Virus record (IMG/VR): IMGVR_UViG_3300031234_000026 | Location: 1-31,530 of that record | Direction: 5' to 3' (one strand) | DNA length: 31,530 nt | DNA from: a virus | Part shown: piece by piece, positions 5,864-14,516 of the stretch | Position numbering within the stretch: the stretch's first letter is position 1 | How the letters are laid out: each line of letters opens with the position of its first letter | Position numbers and translations under genes: made by a program | The notes under the pieces: model-generated | Told to the model about the DNA's origin: nothing | Seen by the model: only the letters and a program-made list of their open reading frames with translations | Database searches by the model: none

Positions 5864-6526
5864 TCAGTGGACCAGGTGCCCGAACGCGAATCCGGCGGCC
5901 GCGATCGCGATCGACACGGCTGTAAAAACGAGCGTCAGTTTCTCGCGGTGAGTCTTGGCCCGAGACTCGCGTAGGACCTCGTCGGCCTGGAGCTTGGCGA
6001 CGGCGTCCTTGGCCCCACGTTCCTCAGCCTCTCGCTCGCGGGTCTCCCGAATGATCCGTTCGATCTCGGAGGTCTCGACGATCGTGTGCTCTCCGGTCAA
6101 CGTCGGGCGTCCCTTGATCTCGAGCGGCGGCGCTGGGGGGGGAAGTGAAAGGTGGACAGATCCCGAGTACGTTCGCTTCACGCCAACCGCCTTAGCGATG
6201 GCCGCGAGCTCGCTCGATAGGCCGTCAAATCGTGCGCGCATCTCGGTACGCAAGTCCGAGACCTTATCGGCCAGCTCTCGAAGGGCCTTCTCGGTATCCC
6301 GATGGGCCGACTCGAGGAGGAACGCCTTGCCCAGCATCTCGCCGGCCATCGCCGACGTCTCCAGGGCCGCGGCCTTGGCTTCGAATGCGCAGTTCGCCGC
6401 AATCTCGATCGGAGACGACGGCTTGTGGAACGGTCTCTCCTCCTCGTACCGAGGTAGGTCGCCGTTTCGTTCAACGCGTTCGATTCGCTCGGTACGCACT
6501 GGAGTTTTCTCGTCATGCTCGGACAC
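5864..6526 (-). CDS. Coiled-coil protein with C-terminal membrane helix
   Basis: A 220-residue protein. Charged residues and heptad patterns at about 45-115 and 145-195 predict coiled coil, separated by a Pro-rich linker (127-136). Residues about 199-218 (L-V-F-T-A-V-S-I-A-I-A-A-A-G-F-A-F-G) form a C-terminal transmembrane helix. The arrangement recalls XhlA-like lysis proteins but is much longer. GTG at 6526 is chosen because GGGAG sits 7 nt upstream; it overlaps the tiny upstream gene by 14 nt. Confidence 0.65.
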   Translation of the reverse strand: MSEHDEKTPVRTERIERVERNGDLPRYEEERPFHKPSSPIEIAANCAFEAKAAALETSAMAGEMLGKAFLLESAHRDTEKALRELADKVSDLRTEMRARFDGLSSELAAIAKAVGVKRTYSGSVHLSLPPPAPPLEIKGRPTLTGEHTIVETSEIERIIRETREREAEERGAKDAVAKLQADEVLRESRAKTHREKLTLVFTAVSIAIAAAGFAFGHLVH

Positions 6527-6656
6527 GTGTCGCTCCCATCCAGCGGGCCACGACCGCGCCCGTGATTGCCCATACTGCGTGGTGCCATTCCGGTTCGACG
6601 CGAGCCCACGCCATCGACGCGCACACCGCGATTAGGAGTATTGCCGAGCGGACCAT
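6513..6656 (-). CDS. Tiny membrane protein (47 residues)
   Basis: A 47-codon frame begins one base after the stop of the fibre-like gene and ends within the first codons of the coiled-coil gene. It starts with a hydrophobic signal-like stretch (S-A-I-L-L-I-A-V-C-A) and has a second hydrophobic segment (A-V-W-A-I-T-G-A-V-V-A). There is no Shine-Dalgarno, so translation would rely on coupling. Tight packing and hydrophobicity argue for a real gene, perhaps part of the lysis module, but the evidence is modest. Confidence 0.45.
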   Translation of the reverse strand: MVRSAILLIAVCASMAWARVEPEWHHAVWAITGAVVARWMGATRVRA

Positions 6657-6657
6657 G

Positions 6658-8262
6658 TCAATTCGTCTGCACCAAGATCGACGCGCGGCAGTCGATGGCG
6701 CCGGTGGTCGCGGTCGACGGCGATGTCAGTTTGAACGCGAGCGTCGTGCCCGAGATCGTCGGAGTAGGCACCGCGGTAGAGCTCATCGACGTATCCGCGT
6801 GGCTGTCGATCGTCGTACCCGTGCCGACGATGCTGATCGTCCCGGAAACATTTTTGACAAGGTACCGCGTGTCGCTATCGTACGAGTCGCCGACAGCGCC
6901 GCTGGCGAGCACGGTTGCGACGCGGCAATTAGCCTTGAAGTCAACGACGTTCGTGGTGCTTGCTACGAAATTATAAGTGTAGAGCGTGTAAGCCGTAGAC
7001 GCAGCTGTCATCCTCACGACGCCGTCTTGCCAGTCGTCATACACCAGTTGCGTGTTCACGGTCCCGGTCAGATCCGGCGCTATGATGGTCCTGGCGAAAT
7101 TGGCGGACACAACGAGCGGCCGTCCGCCGCTGCCTTCAAGGCAGAATCCACCTGTGCACCCGGAGGTCGAAGGCGAGCTGTAGTTTGACACGCCGATGAT
7201 TCCCGAGCCGCCTCCCAGATACAATGCGTTACTACCGAAAAACTGAACTCCAGAAGTGCTTAATATTGCTTCATTTCCTCCGTTTACGTTTAGCGCGAGC
7301 TCAGCAGAGCCATTGAAGTTTGTGTTACTTCCAGGATAATTCGAGACAATGTAATTGCTAGTTGTATTGCCGCCGGCGTAGTACCCAAGCCACAACAAAC
7401 CTAGCGACGAAATAGACGGATACGCCTCAATCTGACCTATTATATAGCCGCCTCGAGTAACCTGGAAACCTGCTTCGGAGCCTGTACCCGTCGGCGTAGA
7501 AAGCGCTGCAATGACGCTCCCAGGCGTACCGTTCGTGTTGGTCGACGCTTGCGGCGTTAGTGTGAGACTCGAGCCCGTTGCCACGTTCGTACTCGTCTGG
7601 GCCAAACCACACGCCGTACCCGCCGCGTTGCACGTGATCGTGTCGGTCGAAGAGCCGAACGTAAGGGCACCGCCCCTTGCTTGGTTGACGGTCTGCGACG
7701 TGCTCGTGCCCGAGAGGTCGCCGCCGGCTGTAAAACCTCCCGAGGCGGAGGCGCATACGAAGGCGCTCCCGTTATACGTCAGTACGTTCGTGCTAGAGCA
7801 CCCGCTCGTAGACAGTGATAACGCAACGGCGCCAGTAGACGAGCTGGCCGTCACGGGCGCTGTGGCCGACAGAGAGGTAACGCCGCCGCTAGGCGCACGC
7901 CAACGAACGGAACCGTCGACTACCGTCGGCACTTCGCCCGCATCGCCAGGAGCGAGATCGGTTACGGGAAGGCCGGGGAGTATCCCGCCATCCGCGAGCG
8001 AATGTAGATTGATACGAAGCTGCGCCGGATAGGTACCGCACACGGGGCTTGTGCCTCCGTCGCATGACGCCGCGGGACCTTGCGGGCTCGGGACGAGAGA
8101 GCCGACGCGATGCGGCACGGGCTCCGGCGTCGAGTTGTCGTCCTCGGCGTACACGGCTGTGCCGGTATCCAAGGCAGAGTCCTGGGCTGCGTCGGACGGG
8201 ACGGCGTGATGCGACGCGCATCCGACGAGGAGCGCGAGGAGGCTGATGACGAAGAGTCTCAT
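6658..8262 (-). CDS. Lipobox-bearing tail-fibre-like protein
   Basis: A 534-residue protein. Residues 1-15 are a clear lipoprotein signal (M-R-L-F-V-I-S-L-L-A-L-L-V-G-C). A Ser/Asp/Ala/Pro-rich linker with a few Cys follows to about residue 75. The remainder is rich in Ser, Thr, Gly and Asn with beta-strand-like repeats, as in phage fibres and other extended surface proteins. The DNA for the middle part is much less GC-rich (about 45% in 7261-7440 by hand count), a sign of exchange. The gene lies just after the fibre genes. Export to the outer membrane is unexpected for a virion part, so a cell-surface role such as blocking superinfection is possible. Confidence 0.6.
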   Translation of the reverse strand: MRLFVISLLALLVGCASHHAVPSDAAQDSALDTGTAVYAEDDNSTPEPVPHRVGSLVPSPQGPAASCDGGTSPVCGTYPAQLRINLHSLADGGILPGLPVTDLAPGDAGEVPTVVDGSVRWRAPSGGVTSLSATAPVTASSSTGAVALSLSTSGCSSTNVLTYNGSAFVCASASGGFTAGGDLSGTSTSQTVNQARGGALTFGSSTDTITCNAAGTACGLAQTSTNVATGSSLTLTPQASTNTNGTPGSVIAALSTPTGTGSEAGFQVTRGGYIIGQIEAYPSISSLGLLWLGYYAGGNTTSNYIVSNYPGSNTNFNGSAELALNVNGGNEAILSTSGVQFFGSNALYLGGGSGIIGVSNYSSPSTSGCTGGFCLEGSGGRPLVVSANFARTIIAPDLTGTVNTQLVYDDWQDGVVRMTAASTAYTLYTYNFVASTTNVVDFKANCRVATVLASGAVGDSYDSDTRYLVKNVSGTISIVGTGTTIDSHADTSMSSTAVPTPTISGTTLAFKLTSPSTATTGAIDCRASILVQTN

Positions 8263-8271
8263 AGGATCTTA

Positions 8272-8301
8272 GCGGGGAAACCCCGTCCTTCAGGGCGGGG
8301 T
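8272..8301 (-). terminator. GC-rich hairpin, copy B, between fibre genes
   Basis: On the minus strand CCCCGCCC-TGAA-GGACGGGG followed by TTTCCCC: an 8-bp stem with one mismatch and a four-base loop. It fills most of the 42-bp gap between two fibre genes in an otherwise gapless operon. It could attenuate transcription, though the T-run is short. It is closely related to the hairpin at 2577-2606. Confidence 0.4.
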
Positions 8302-8304
8302 TGT

Positions 8305-8796
8305 TTACAGGGATAGCCACTTGCTCGAAGCCTGGACCCACTTCCAGGACACGGTTTCGCCGGCGACCGCGCCAACGGTTACGGAAGACGCGTCCGCTGC
8401 CGCGACGTTCTCCGGGTTGCGAACGAGAGCGCCGGACTGGGCCGCGAAACTGAACCTGTACGCTGGCCAATTCTGGGTACCGTCGATGAATGTCAAAACG
8501 ACGCCATCGACCGGCGTCCCCGTGACCGAGACCGAGATCGCCGAACTCGAGTTCACGACGAACACCTGATTTGTCGACGGGCTCGCAAGCACCGTGTTCG
8601 ACGTGACGACGGTCGCCGCCGATGGTGCCGCTGATCCCTCACCGACGATCGTGACGTCCGTCTGCTCGGTCGTCGTATTGTCGGCAACGGTAGCCCCCGC
8701 AACTAGGTTGAGGACTCTCCGTTGCGCTACGACGGGTATGCCCGCGATCGCGAGCTGGTCGTATCCTGTATCAAGCCAGTCGGACGGGTTGCCCAT
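8305..8796 (-). CDS. Fibre-associated hypothetical phage protein
   Basis: A 163-residue protein, Val/Thr/Ser/Ala-rich and probably all-beta after residue 25. Its C-terminal half (V-F-V-V-N-S-S-S-A-I-S-V onward, ending in W-K-W-V-Q-A-S-S-K-W) resembles small beta-sandwich tips found next to phage fibres. The ATG at 8796 lies one base after the stop of the glycine-rich fibre. A fibre cap or attachment role is inferred from position only. Confidence 0.6.
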   Translation of the reverse strand: MGNPSDWLDTGYDQLAIAGIPVVAQRRVLNLVAGATVADNTTTEQTDVTIVGEGSAAPSAATVVTSNTVLASPSTNQVFVVNSSSAISVSVTGTPVDGVVLTFIDGTQNWPAYRFSFAAQSGALVRNPENVAAADASSVTVGAVAGETVSWKWVQASSKWLSL

Positions 8797-8797
8797 G

Positions 8798-10273
8798 TCA
8801 CTGCTTTCCGTAAACGACGAATCCCATATTTGCGACGCCGCCCGATCCCGTCGTATTCTTCAGGTTATAGAGGACGAGAATCTCACAATAGGAGACCGCG
8901 TTCTGGCTCGGTGACCCGGGCGCCGAGGTCCAGATGCTCACGCCGTTCAACAAGTTGGTCGGCGCTACCGTGTAGTTCGCGTCTGCCATGTTCCGGCCGA
9001 ACTGAAGCTGCAGCGTCGTCAGACCCGTGCCTGAGTTGTAGTTCGCGTTGATCCCGCTGATGTTGAACGATTCGACGACGTTCACATTGCCGGCTCCGTC
9101 GCATGTGATCGTGCCCCAGGCCTTCGGGATATTGTTACCCCAAAGCGTGTTGGGTCCTGGATCAGCCCCCGTATTCGCGTTCTGCGTTACGGATACCGGA
9201 CCATCGACCGCGGAGATCGCTACGGCCGGATAGGAGGCGCCCGGATTGCCCGGCGTTGCCGTCAGCCCCGGTTGTCCCCCCGTTCCGACCGCAACGACGC
9301 CAATGCCGTAGCTAGACCCTCCCGTCGCGACAATGCCGGCACCGCCAGCAGCAGCGCCCGTGCACGTGATGCCCGAAGCGCTGTACGTGCCGCCGCCCTG
9401 GAAATTCCCTCCCGGCCCGTTGCCACCGCCGACGCCGTAGCAGCCCGCAGCGTTCGACGGGCCGCCTTGGCCCGCGATGCCTGGCGCACTGCCCGTCCCG
9501 TTCCCGATGACGCCGTTCGAGTTTCCGCCACCGCCATTGCCGATAACGCCTGCACCGATCGTCGACCCACCGTTGCCGGTGACACCGATTCCAATCGTAC
9601 CCCCCGTCGCTAACACGCCCTGACCGGCGCCGTTCCCCACGCAGATAGCGCCGACGCCACCCCCGGAGCCCCCCCCGAAACTACCGCCCGTGCCGCTGCC
9701 GCTGCCGTAGCCGACGCAGCCGTAGCCGTTCGATCCATTGCCGTAGAAGAGGCCTCCCTGGCCATTGGTCGCGCCGCCGGTCCCGATGACACCCGCTCCG
9801 GTCCCACTCCCGCTACCGTTGACGCCAGCTCCGTTGCCGCCACCGTTACCGTTGCAGCCAACGCCGTTCGAGGACCCGCCGTTGCCGGTAACCCCGGCCG
9901 CGGCACCCTGGCCGATACCGAAGACACCCGGACCATTGGAAGAGCCGCCTTCGCCGACGCAGCCGGGGCCCGATCCGGTGCCGTAGAATTGGCCGCCGTT
10001 CTGAGAGCCGGATCCGCCAGTGCCGACAACGCCGGTGCCCGCCACCCCGCCACCCGTGGTGGGTGTGCCGCCCGGGCCTGTGAAATTGCCGCCCCACGTC
10101 TGGACGCTGGGGTACGCGCCGCCCGTGGATGTGAACTGGCCGAGCGTGGCCGTGCGATCCGCGAGCTCGGAGAGGCCCGGGGCGTAACTGGATGCGTCCC
10201 AGGGATCCGTGTCATCGGGAATCTGAATGGTCGCGGCGAAGTTCGCCGGGTTGCCTGCGTCGGATGAACTCAT
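8798..10273 (-). CDS. Glycine-rich tail fibre
   Basis: A 491-residue protein in three parts. Residues 1-60 are a short N-terminal adaptor. About 60-345 are a long Gly-rich array of units such as G-V-I-G-T-G-G-x-x-N-G-x-G; about half the residues are Gly, with Asn, Ser and Val. The C-terminal 110 residues or so are globular, starting at N-I-P-K-A-W-G-T-I, a pattern common in C-terminal fibre domains. Gly-rich arrays of this kind can form stacked polyglycine-II helices, as in some phage adhesins, or trimeric fibres. It probably recognises the host surface. The ATG at 10273 overlaps the upstream stop as ATGA. Confidence 0.8.
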   Translation of the reverse strand: MSSSDAGNPANFAATIQIPDDTDPWDASSYAPGLSELADRTATLGQFTSTGGAYPSVQTWGGNFTGPGGTPTTGGGVAGTGVVGTGGSGSQNGGQFYGTGSGPGCVGEGGSSNGPGVFGIGQGAAAGVTGNGGSSNGVGCNGNGGGNGAGVNGSGSGTGAGVIGTGGATNGQGGLFYGNGSNGYGCVGYGSGSGTGGSFGGGSGGGVGAICVGNGAGQGVLATGGTIGIGVTGNGGSTIGAGVIGNGGGGNSNGVIGNGTGSAPGIAGQGGPSNAAGCYGVGGGNGPGGNFQGGGTYSASGITCTGAAAGGAGIVATGGSSYGIGVVAVGTGGQPGLTATPGNPGASYPAVAISAVDGPVSVTQNANTGADPGPNTLWGNNIPKAWGTITCDGAGNVNVVESFNISGINANYNSGTGLTTLQLQFGRNMADANYTVAPTNLLNGVSIWTSAPGSPSQNAVSYCEILVLYNLKNTTGSGGVANMGFVVYGKQ

Positions 10274-11121
10274 GGGCGCTCCGGTCCGAGAGAGGAATAA
10301 CGATGCGTACGGTTGCGCGATGCGAGGTGGGTCGTCGGATCGAACCACTTTCCCCATCGACCGTTTGGATTGCCCGAGCGCCCTACGTTTGCAGGGTCGA
10401 ACGCAGCATTGTCGTACGACCAGATCAGGCAGCGAGGCGTGACGTGTGCGCCTCTCCAGGTCGTGATGAGTCCCCGGATCGTGTCTACCTCTTGTGGCGT
10501 GATCGAGAGCCCGATCCCTTGCGTCGTGCCCGGCTGATGGTTCTGTCCATCGCCCCAGTGCCCAGTGGTCGCGACGTAGCCCGTCGTTGGGTATGTCGAT
10601 GCCGTGAGCGGGTAGACGACAATCCAGTAGTCGAACCAGCCCGCGCTATTCGGCACTCCGGTATTGCGCTCGGGGTTCGACACCGAGTCCCAGTTCCACG
10701 TCGATTGCACTTGGGTGACGACACCCGTGGCGGATACCGTCGTGTAGAGCCCGCGCCGTGAGATGACGCGCACCTGTGGATTGCCAGCGAGCCACCGGTG
10801 AAGCTCCTTCGCGAGACCGACGTCGCCGCCAAGGTCGCGCAGGTCGGCGAGCCACGTCTGGAGCGTTCCTAGAAACTGCTCTGGCGTCTGCGTCTCGCCT
10901 TGGAGGCGCATACGGGACTGACCGACGAGCGCGAGATGGTCCACACGCGTGTCGCTTCCTGCCAGTTGCGCGCGCGTCCCCTCGAGCAGGGCCTGCATGG
11001 CACGGTCGAACTGGCCTGTGACAACGTAGAGGAACTGAAACCCGGTCTTGAAGGTTCCACGGTCCGTCAACCATTTCGGGACAACGGATCGAAGCGAGTC
11101 GCGAAATCCCACTGCACTCAT
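10270..11121 (-). CDS. Baseplate/tail protein, tail-protein-I-like by position
   Basis: A 283-residue protein directly after the baseplate J gene and before the fibre, the place occupied by P2 gpI or Mu gp48 types, which link the baseplate to the fibres. The N-terminal 60 residues are helical (V-V-P-K-W-L-T-D-R, F-Q-F-L-Y-V-V), as in that group; the C-terminal part is Trp/Gly/Thr-rich and may contact the fibre. I see no diagnostic motif. The ATG at 11121 gives an ATGA overlap, so the longer frame to 11430 is rejected. Confidence 0.6.
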   Translation of the reverse strand: MSAVGFRDSLRSVVPKWLTDRGTFKTGFQFLYVVTGQFDRAMQALLEGTRAQLAGSDTRVDHLALVGQSRMRLQGETQTPEQFLGTLQTWLADLRDLGGDVGLAKELHRWLAGNPQVRVISRRGLYTTVSATGVVTQVQSTWNWDSVSNPERNTGVPNSAGWFDYWIVVYPLTASTYPTTGYVATTGHWGDGQNHQPGTTQGIGLSITPQEVDTIRGLITTWRGAHVTPRCLIWSYDNAAFDPANVGRSGNPNGRWGKWFDPTTHLASRNRTHRYSSLGPERP

Positions 11122-12296
11122 GCGGGCACCTGGCGGACCGTGACCGAGCTCGTCACGCCTGCGACCTGACCAGCGCTGAGCGGTAGGGCAGACCAGGAGG
11201 ACAGGTCGACGGCGTAGATGCTCGGGTCGACCGACGAAACGGCGCCCGTAATGAAGCTTGCGTAAAGATAACCCTGCAGGCTCGGCGGCTTCGTATATCC
11301 GCCAATGGGGTAGGCTGCGAGAGCATTGTCCACTGACGTAAGCGCCTCGGATTGAATGATCGATGCCGCGGTCGATCCACTTGATGAACTCCACGCGGTG
11401 ATCGCCGCCGAGAACGTGACAACCGTGCATGACTGCGCGGTCGCGATGACGCCCATCGGCTGCGCCACCGCCGTAATTGCTGTCTGGACACCGGCCACGT
11501 CGTTCGGATCCGCAATCCCCGCGGGGCTGGCGAGATAGACAGTTATGTTTCCGGTGTCGGGGTTCGTGTAGACCTGTACCCGGTTGACGTTCACCGGAGC
11601 GCCCGTCACCGCATTCACCGCGCCGGGGACGTTCGAGTATCCGTAGATCGAGGCCAGGTATGCGCCGGTCGGCCCCTTTTGCGACCGAGCCGCTAGCGCC
11701 GCGTAGCAGGCTGCGACGACTTGGGCATCAGACCACTGGTCGACACCGATGCACGCCGTGGCGTTCGTTCCGGTGACACCCACCATCGTCGTGACGATCG
11801 TGGTGATGGTGTTCGCGGAGGCGCCCCCGAGCGACCCCGAGGCCTGCGCCTGAATCTGGAAGGTCACCGTCGACGGGCTGCCCGGTGAGCCGGATCCGAG
11901 TGTGAATGCTGTAACGTTCGTGAACGTGTTTCCGTTCAGCCCACACTGAAAGACCGCCTGCCCGGAGGCATAGGAGTAGACGCCTCCGCCGGTGTTCGTG
12001 AGCGTGTAGCTGGTCGTTCCGAACGTCGCGACCTGACGCGTGACGCCGTACACGTAATAGGCGAGCGCGGTCAGCCATCCCCCGGTTGCCGTACCGAGAA
12101 ACATCGCATTGACGGCCGATGTCACCGCCGCCGAGAAGCCTGCGAAGACGAGGCAAAAGATCGTCAGGAGCGTCGAGAACACTCCGCCCGCGCGCCAGTT
12201 GTTCGCGGGGATGCCGTACGAGACGAGCTGATTGACCGCGCTCGCCCTGGCCTGCGCAGCCGTGACCGGAGAAAGGAGCGTCGAGATCGCGATCAT
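11118..12296 (-). CDS. Baseplate J-like protein
   Basis: A 392-residue protein of the baseplate J / Mu gp47 family, which forms the outer wedge of contractile-tail baseplates. Supporting features are the N-terminal helical region, the central beta-rich section and the pattern G-T-N-A-T-A-C-I-G-V-D-Q-W followed by A-C-Y-A-A-L-A. The C-terminal part contains V-N-R-V-Q-V-Y-T-N-P-D-T-G-N-I-T-V-Y, typical of the family. The gene order (gp25/gp46-like, then J, then I) also fits. The ATG at 12296 overlaps the preceding stop by 4 nt. Confidence 0.75.
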   Translation of the reverse strand: MIAISTLLSPVTAAQARASAVNQLVSYGIPANNWRAGGVFSTLLTIFCLVFAGFSAAVTSAVNAMFLGTATGGWLTALAYYVYGVTRQVATFGTTSYTLTNTGGGVYSYASGQAVFQCGLNGNTFTNVTAFTLGSGSPGSPSTVTFQIQAQASGSLGGASANTITTIVTTMVGVTGTNATACIGVDQWSDAQVVAACYAALAARSQKGPTGAYLASIYGYSNVPGAVNAVTGAPVNVNRVQVYTNPDTGNITVYLASPAGIADPNDVAGVQTAITAVAQPMGVIATAQSCTVVTFSAAITAWSSSSGSTAASIIQSEALTSVDNALAAYPIGGYTKPPSLQGYLYASFITGAVSSVDPSIYAVDLSSWSALPLSAGQVAGVTSSVTVRQVPA

Positions 12297-12772
12297 GCAG
12301 ACACCAGCCCTGTCGACGGTGCGTAGGAGAAGCCGAGGGGGATGATGCTTCCGTCCGCCACGATGTTGACGAGCAGCGAATAGCTCGGCGGCGATGTCGT
12401 TGACGTGACCGTCAGAGACGACTGACTCGAGTCGATCCGAGTGTCCTTTCGAAGCTGCGAATCGATGATGCTCGGTAGCGCCGCGAGGTCCTGAGCGCTG
12501 CCCGACGAGAAGCCCTCGACGCCAACCCCTCGATTCAGGTCGTCGGGGTTGGATCCGAGGATCTCGAGCAGGATGTGATAGACGTCCTGCGCCAGCGCCT
12601 GGGCATCCGTCGTCGTCTCGTTGCCGTTCGCGTCGAGGTCGTCGTAACAGACGGCATCGGTCACGGCGATGAGCGCCGGAACCTCACCGGTCGCACCGGT
12701 TGACGTCGCCGTGTAGAGGCCGCTCGGCTGCAGGTACAGTGTCGTCATCGTTTGGGGGAGCGCTTGCGTCAT
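12293..12772 (-). CDS. Baseplate wedge protein, gp46/gp25-like
   Basis: A 159-residue protein placed directly before baseplate J. The segment I-L-G-S-N-P-D-D-L-N-R-G-V-G-V and the following helix then beta region fit the small baseplate wedge group (Mu gp46, P2 gpW, T4 gp25). These proteins connect the hub to the J wedge. The ATG at 12772 overlaps the upstream stop as ATGA and rules out the longer frame from 12934. Confidence 0.6.
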   Translation of the reverse strand: MTQALPQTMTTLYLQPSGLYTATSTGATGEVPALIAVTDAVCYDDLDANGNETTTDAQALAQDVYHILLEILGSNPDDLNRGVGVEGFSSGSAQDLAALPSIIDSQLRKDTRIDSSQSSLTVTSTTSPPSYSLLVNIVADGSIIPLGFSYAPSTGLVSA

Positions 12773-13284
12773 GCTGCCCCCGCGAAGAATGAAGACATGG
12801 CCGCCCATGTCGCGCTCGAGCGCGTCAGGAGGACGAAGGCGTTCGACGGGTCGGCCGGTGCCCCGCCCGAGGGTGCACCGGATGCGAGCGCGGAGGCGAT
12901 CGCCGCACCGAAGGAACCGACAGGCCCCGACCATGCAAAGACGTCGATTCCCACGGCGCCGCCGCCCTCCCCAGCCGACTCGAAGGCGAGAAGGATGGAG
13001 AGAGACGCAATGAGCGATTCGAGCGCCGCGATGTTCGCGGAAAGCGATGCCGAGAGCGAGATACTCGGGGGGGCCAGGGATGCGGATGCCTCGAGGTTCG
13101 CAAGGATGCTCGCTGCAACCTCGATCGTGGCGGCGACGTTTGCCGGAATCCCCCCGACGCTGATTTGCATATTGAGCGCGCCCGTAAGCTGCGCCTGGAT
13201 ATTCGCGTCGAGCGATGCGAACGCCGCGAATACGGTCGGGAAGATGGCGCCGATCGAGAGGGATCCCACATATTGGAGGCTCAT
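12769..13284 (-). CDS. Hypothetical baseplate-region protein
   Basis: A 171-residue, strongly Ala/Ser/Leu-rich protein with long amphipathic helices between residues 5 and 110 and a Gly/Ala-rich section after that. No family is recognised. It sits between the hub candidate and the gp46-like wedge protein, overlapping both by 4 nt, so it is probably a baseplate or tail-tip component. The length of the helices suggests a coiled-coil or bundle. Confidence 0.6.
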   Translation of the reverse strand: MSLQYVGSLSIGAIFPTVFAAFASLDANIQAQLTGALNMQISVGGIPANVAATIEVAASILANLEASASLAPPSISLSASLSANIAALESLIASLSILLAFESAGEGGGAVGIDVFAWSGPVGSFGAAIASALASGAPSGGAPADPSNAFVLLTRSSATWAAMSSFFAGAA

Positions 13285-14516
13285 CCCGACGCCACCTTCC
13301 CCGAGCCGGTCATGATCTGGCCGATGCCTGCGGATGTGAGCGTCATCGTCCCCGTAAAGGGTTGTCCCGCCACGGTGCCAGTGACCGGGATTATCCCTGG
13401 GAAGAGGACCACGACGGTGTCGCCCTGCCGTGCAACGGGAGCGCCGCCACCGGCGAGTTTCACGGACGCCGAGGACGGTCCGACGTTCACCGTCTCCGAC
13501 GCATCTGCCGTCAACGTGAGGGGAATCGACGAACTGTCGAACGACTCGACGAATGCTTGCGCAGGGTCCCCGTCGAGGAACGCGACCGTGCACTGGCTCG
13601 AGAGCTTGTAGAGGGCCGATAGACCCGACATGCCGGGGGCGACCGAGAGCGGCGACACGTCGGGGGCGTCGCTCGCGGACCCGTCCGGGTTCGCCACCGC
13701 CTGCAGGGTGAGCCGTCCGTCGCTTCCCTGGGTGACGATCCGGTATCGGTAACGCTTGATATGCGCGAGTCCGCCGAGCACCCGAACCATGTTCGTAAGG
13801 GATGAGAGGAGGCGGCCGAAGGGTGATGCTCCGCACCACACCTCGATGCGCGTGCCCGCGTGCGTCCACGTCTGCGATACGTCACGGACCGTGAAGGGGC
13901 CATCGAATCGAGGGTCAGTAAGGACGGTGCCCGGGAGTATGAGTGCATCTCCGGAAAGGATCCCGTGCTGATGGATCGGCTCCCACTCGAGCAGCTCGAC
14001 GGACGAGTCAGGCGTAGCGACGGGACGGACGCCGACCTGGGTGGTCCCGTTCGTATCGACGTACCATTGCCGATCGCCGAATACCGATGAGGCAGGCTGG
14101 TCGTCGGTGACGGAGTAATCGATGCCGAGAAGTACCGGAGCGGGGTCGTTCACCGTCTCACCGACCGACGCCGCCATCGAGCTCTCGACCGTGATCGATG
14201 ACACGCCGCCATCCGAATGCCAGGCCTGCGCCGAAGGAAGGTAACTGGCCCATCCGAGACCGCCGACGACGCGCGCCGTCACTGAGGATATGAACCGGCC
14301 CGCGGACGTCGAATCAATCATTCCGATCAGGGTGATCGGTGTCGCTCCGGCCGGAGCAATAGTGATCGTGACCTTGCCGGATGGCACATCCGCGACCGAC
14401 ACGGGACTGCTGTCCGGGTCGAGGTCGACATCCGCAAACCACGAGCCTTTCCACGCCGTCACAAGGCGCACGGACAGGCATCGAATGCCGTTGAGGTCGA
14501 TCGCCGTGTCACTCAT
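13281..14516 (-). CDS. Baseplate hub or tail-tip protein
   Basis: A 411-residue, mostly beta protein. The last 90 residues (T-V-V-V-L-F-P-G-I-I-P-V-T-G and on) may form an OB-like or spike-like domain. In myoviruses this position after tape measure and before wedge proteins holds the hub and spike (Mu gp44 and gp45, P2 gpD and gpV). No motif proves which one, and fusion of two functions is possible. ATG at 14516 overlaps the preceding gene by 8 nt; the frame to 14552 has no better support. Confidence 0.55.
   Translation of the reverse strand: MSDTAIDLNGIRCLSVRLVTAWKGSWFADVDLDPDSSPVSVADVPSGKVTITIAPAGATPITLIGMIDSTSAGRFISSVTARVVGGLGWASYLPSAQAWHSDGGVSSITVESSMAASVGETVNDPAPVLLGIDYSVTDDQPASSVFGDRQWYVDTNGTTQVGVRPVATPDSSVELLEWEPIHQHGILSGDALILPGTVLTDPRFDGPFTVRDVSQTWTHAGTRIEVWCGASPFGRLLSSLTNMVRVLGGLAHIKRYRYRIVTQGSDGRLTLQAVANPDGSASDAPDVSPLSVAPGMSGLSALYKLSSQCTVAFLDGDPAQAFVESFDSSSIPLTLTADASETVNVGPSSASVKLAGGGAPVARQGDTVVVLFPGIIPVTGTVAGQPFTGTMTLTSAGIGQIMTGSGKVASG

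Noticed and set aside
6232-7188. 318-codon plus-strand frame across lysis and fibre genes
   Set aside because: It crosses three well-supported minus-strand genes and is Arg/His-rich with no motif.
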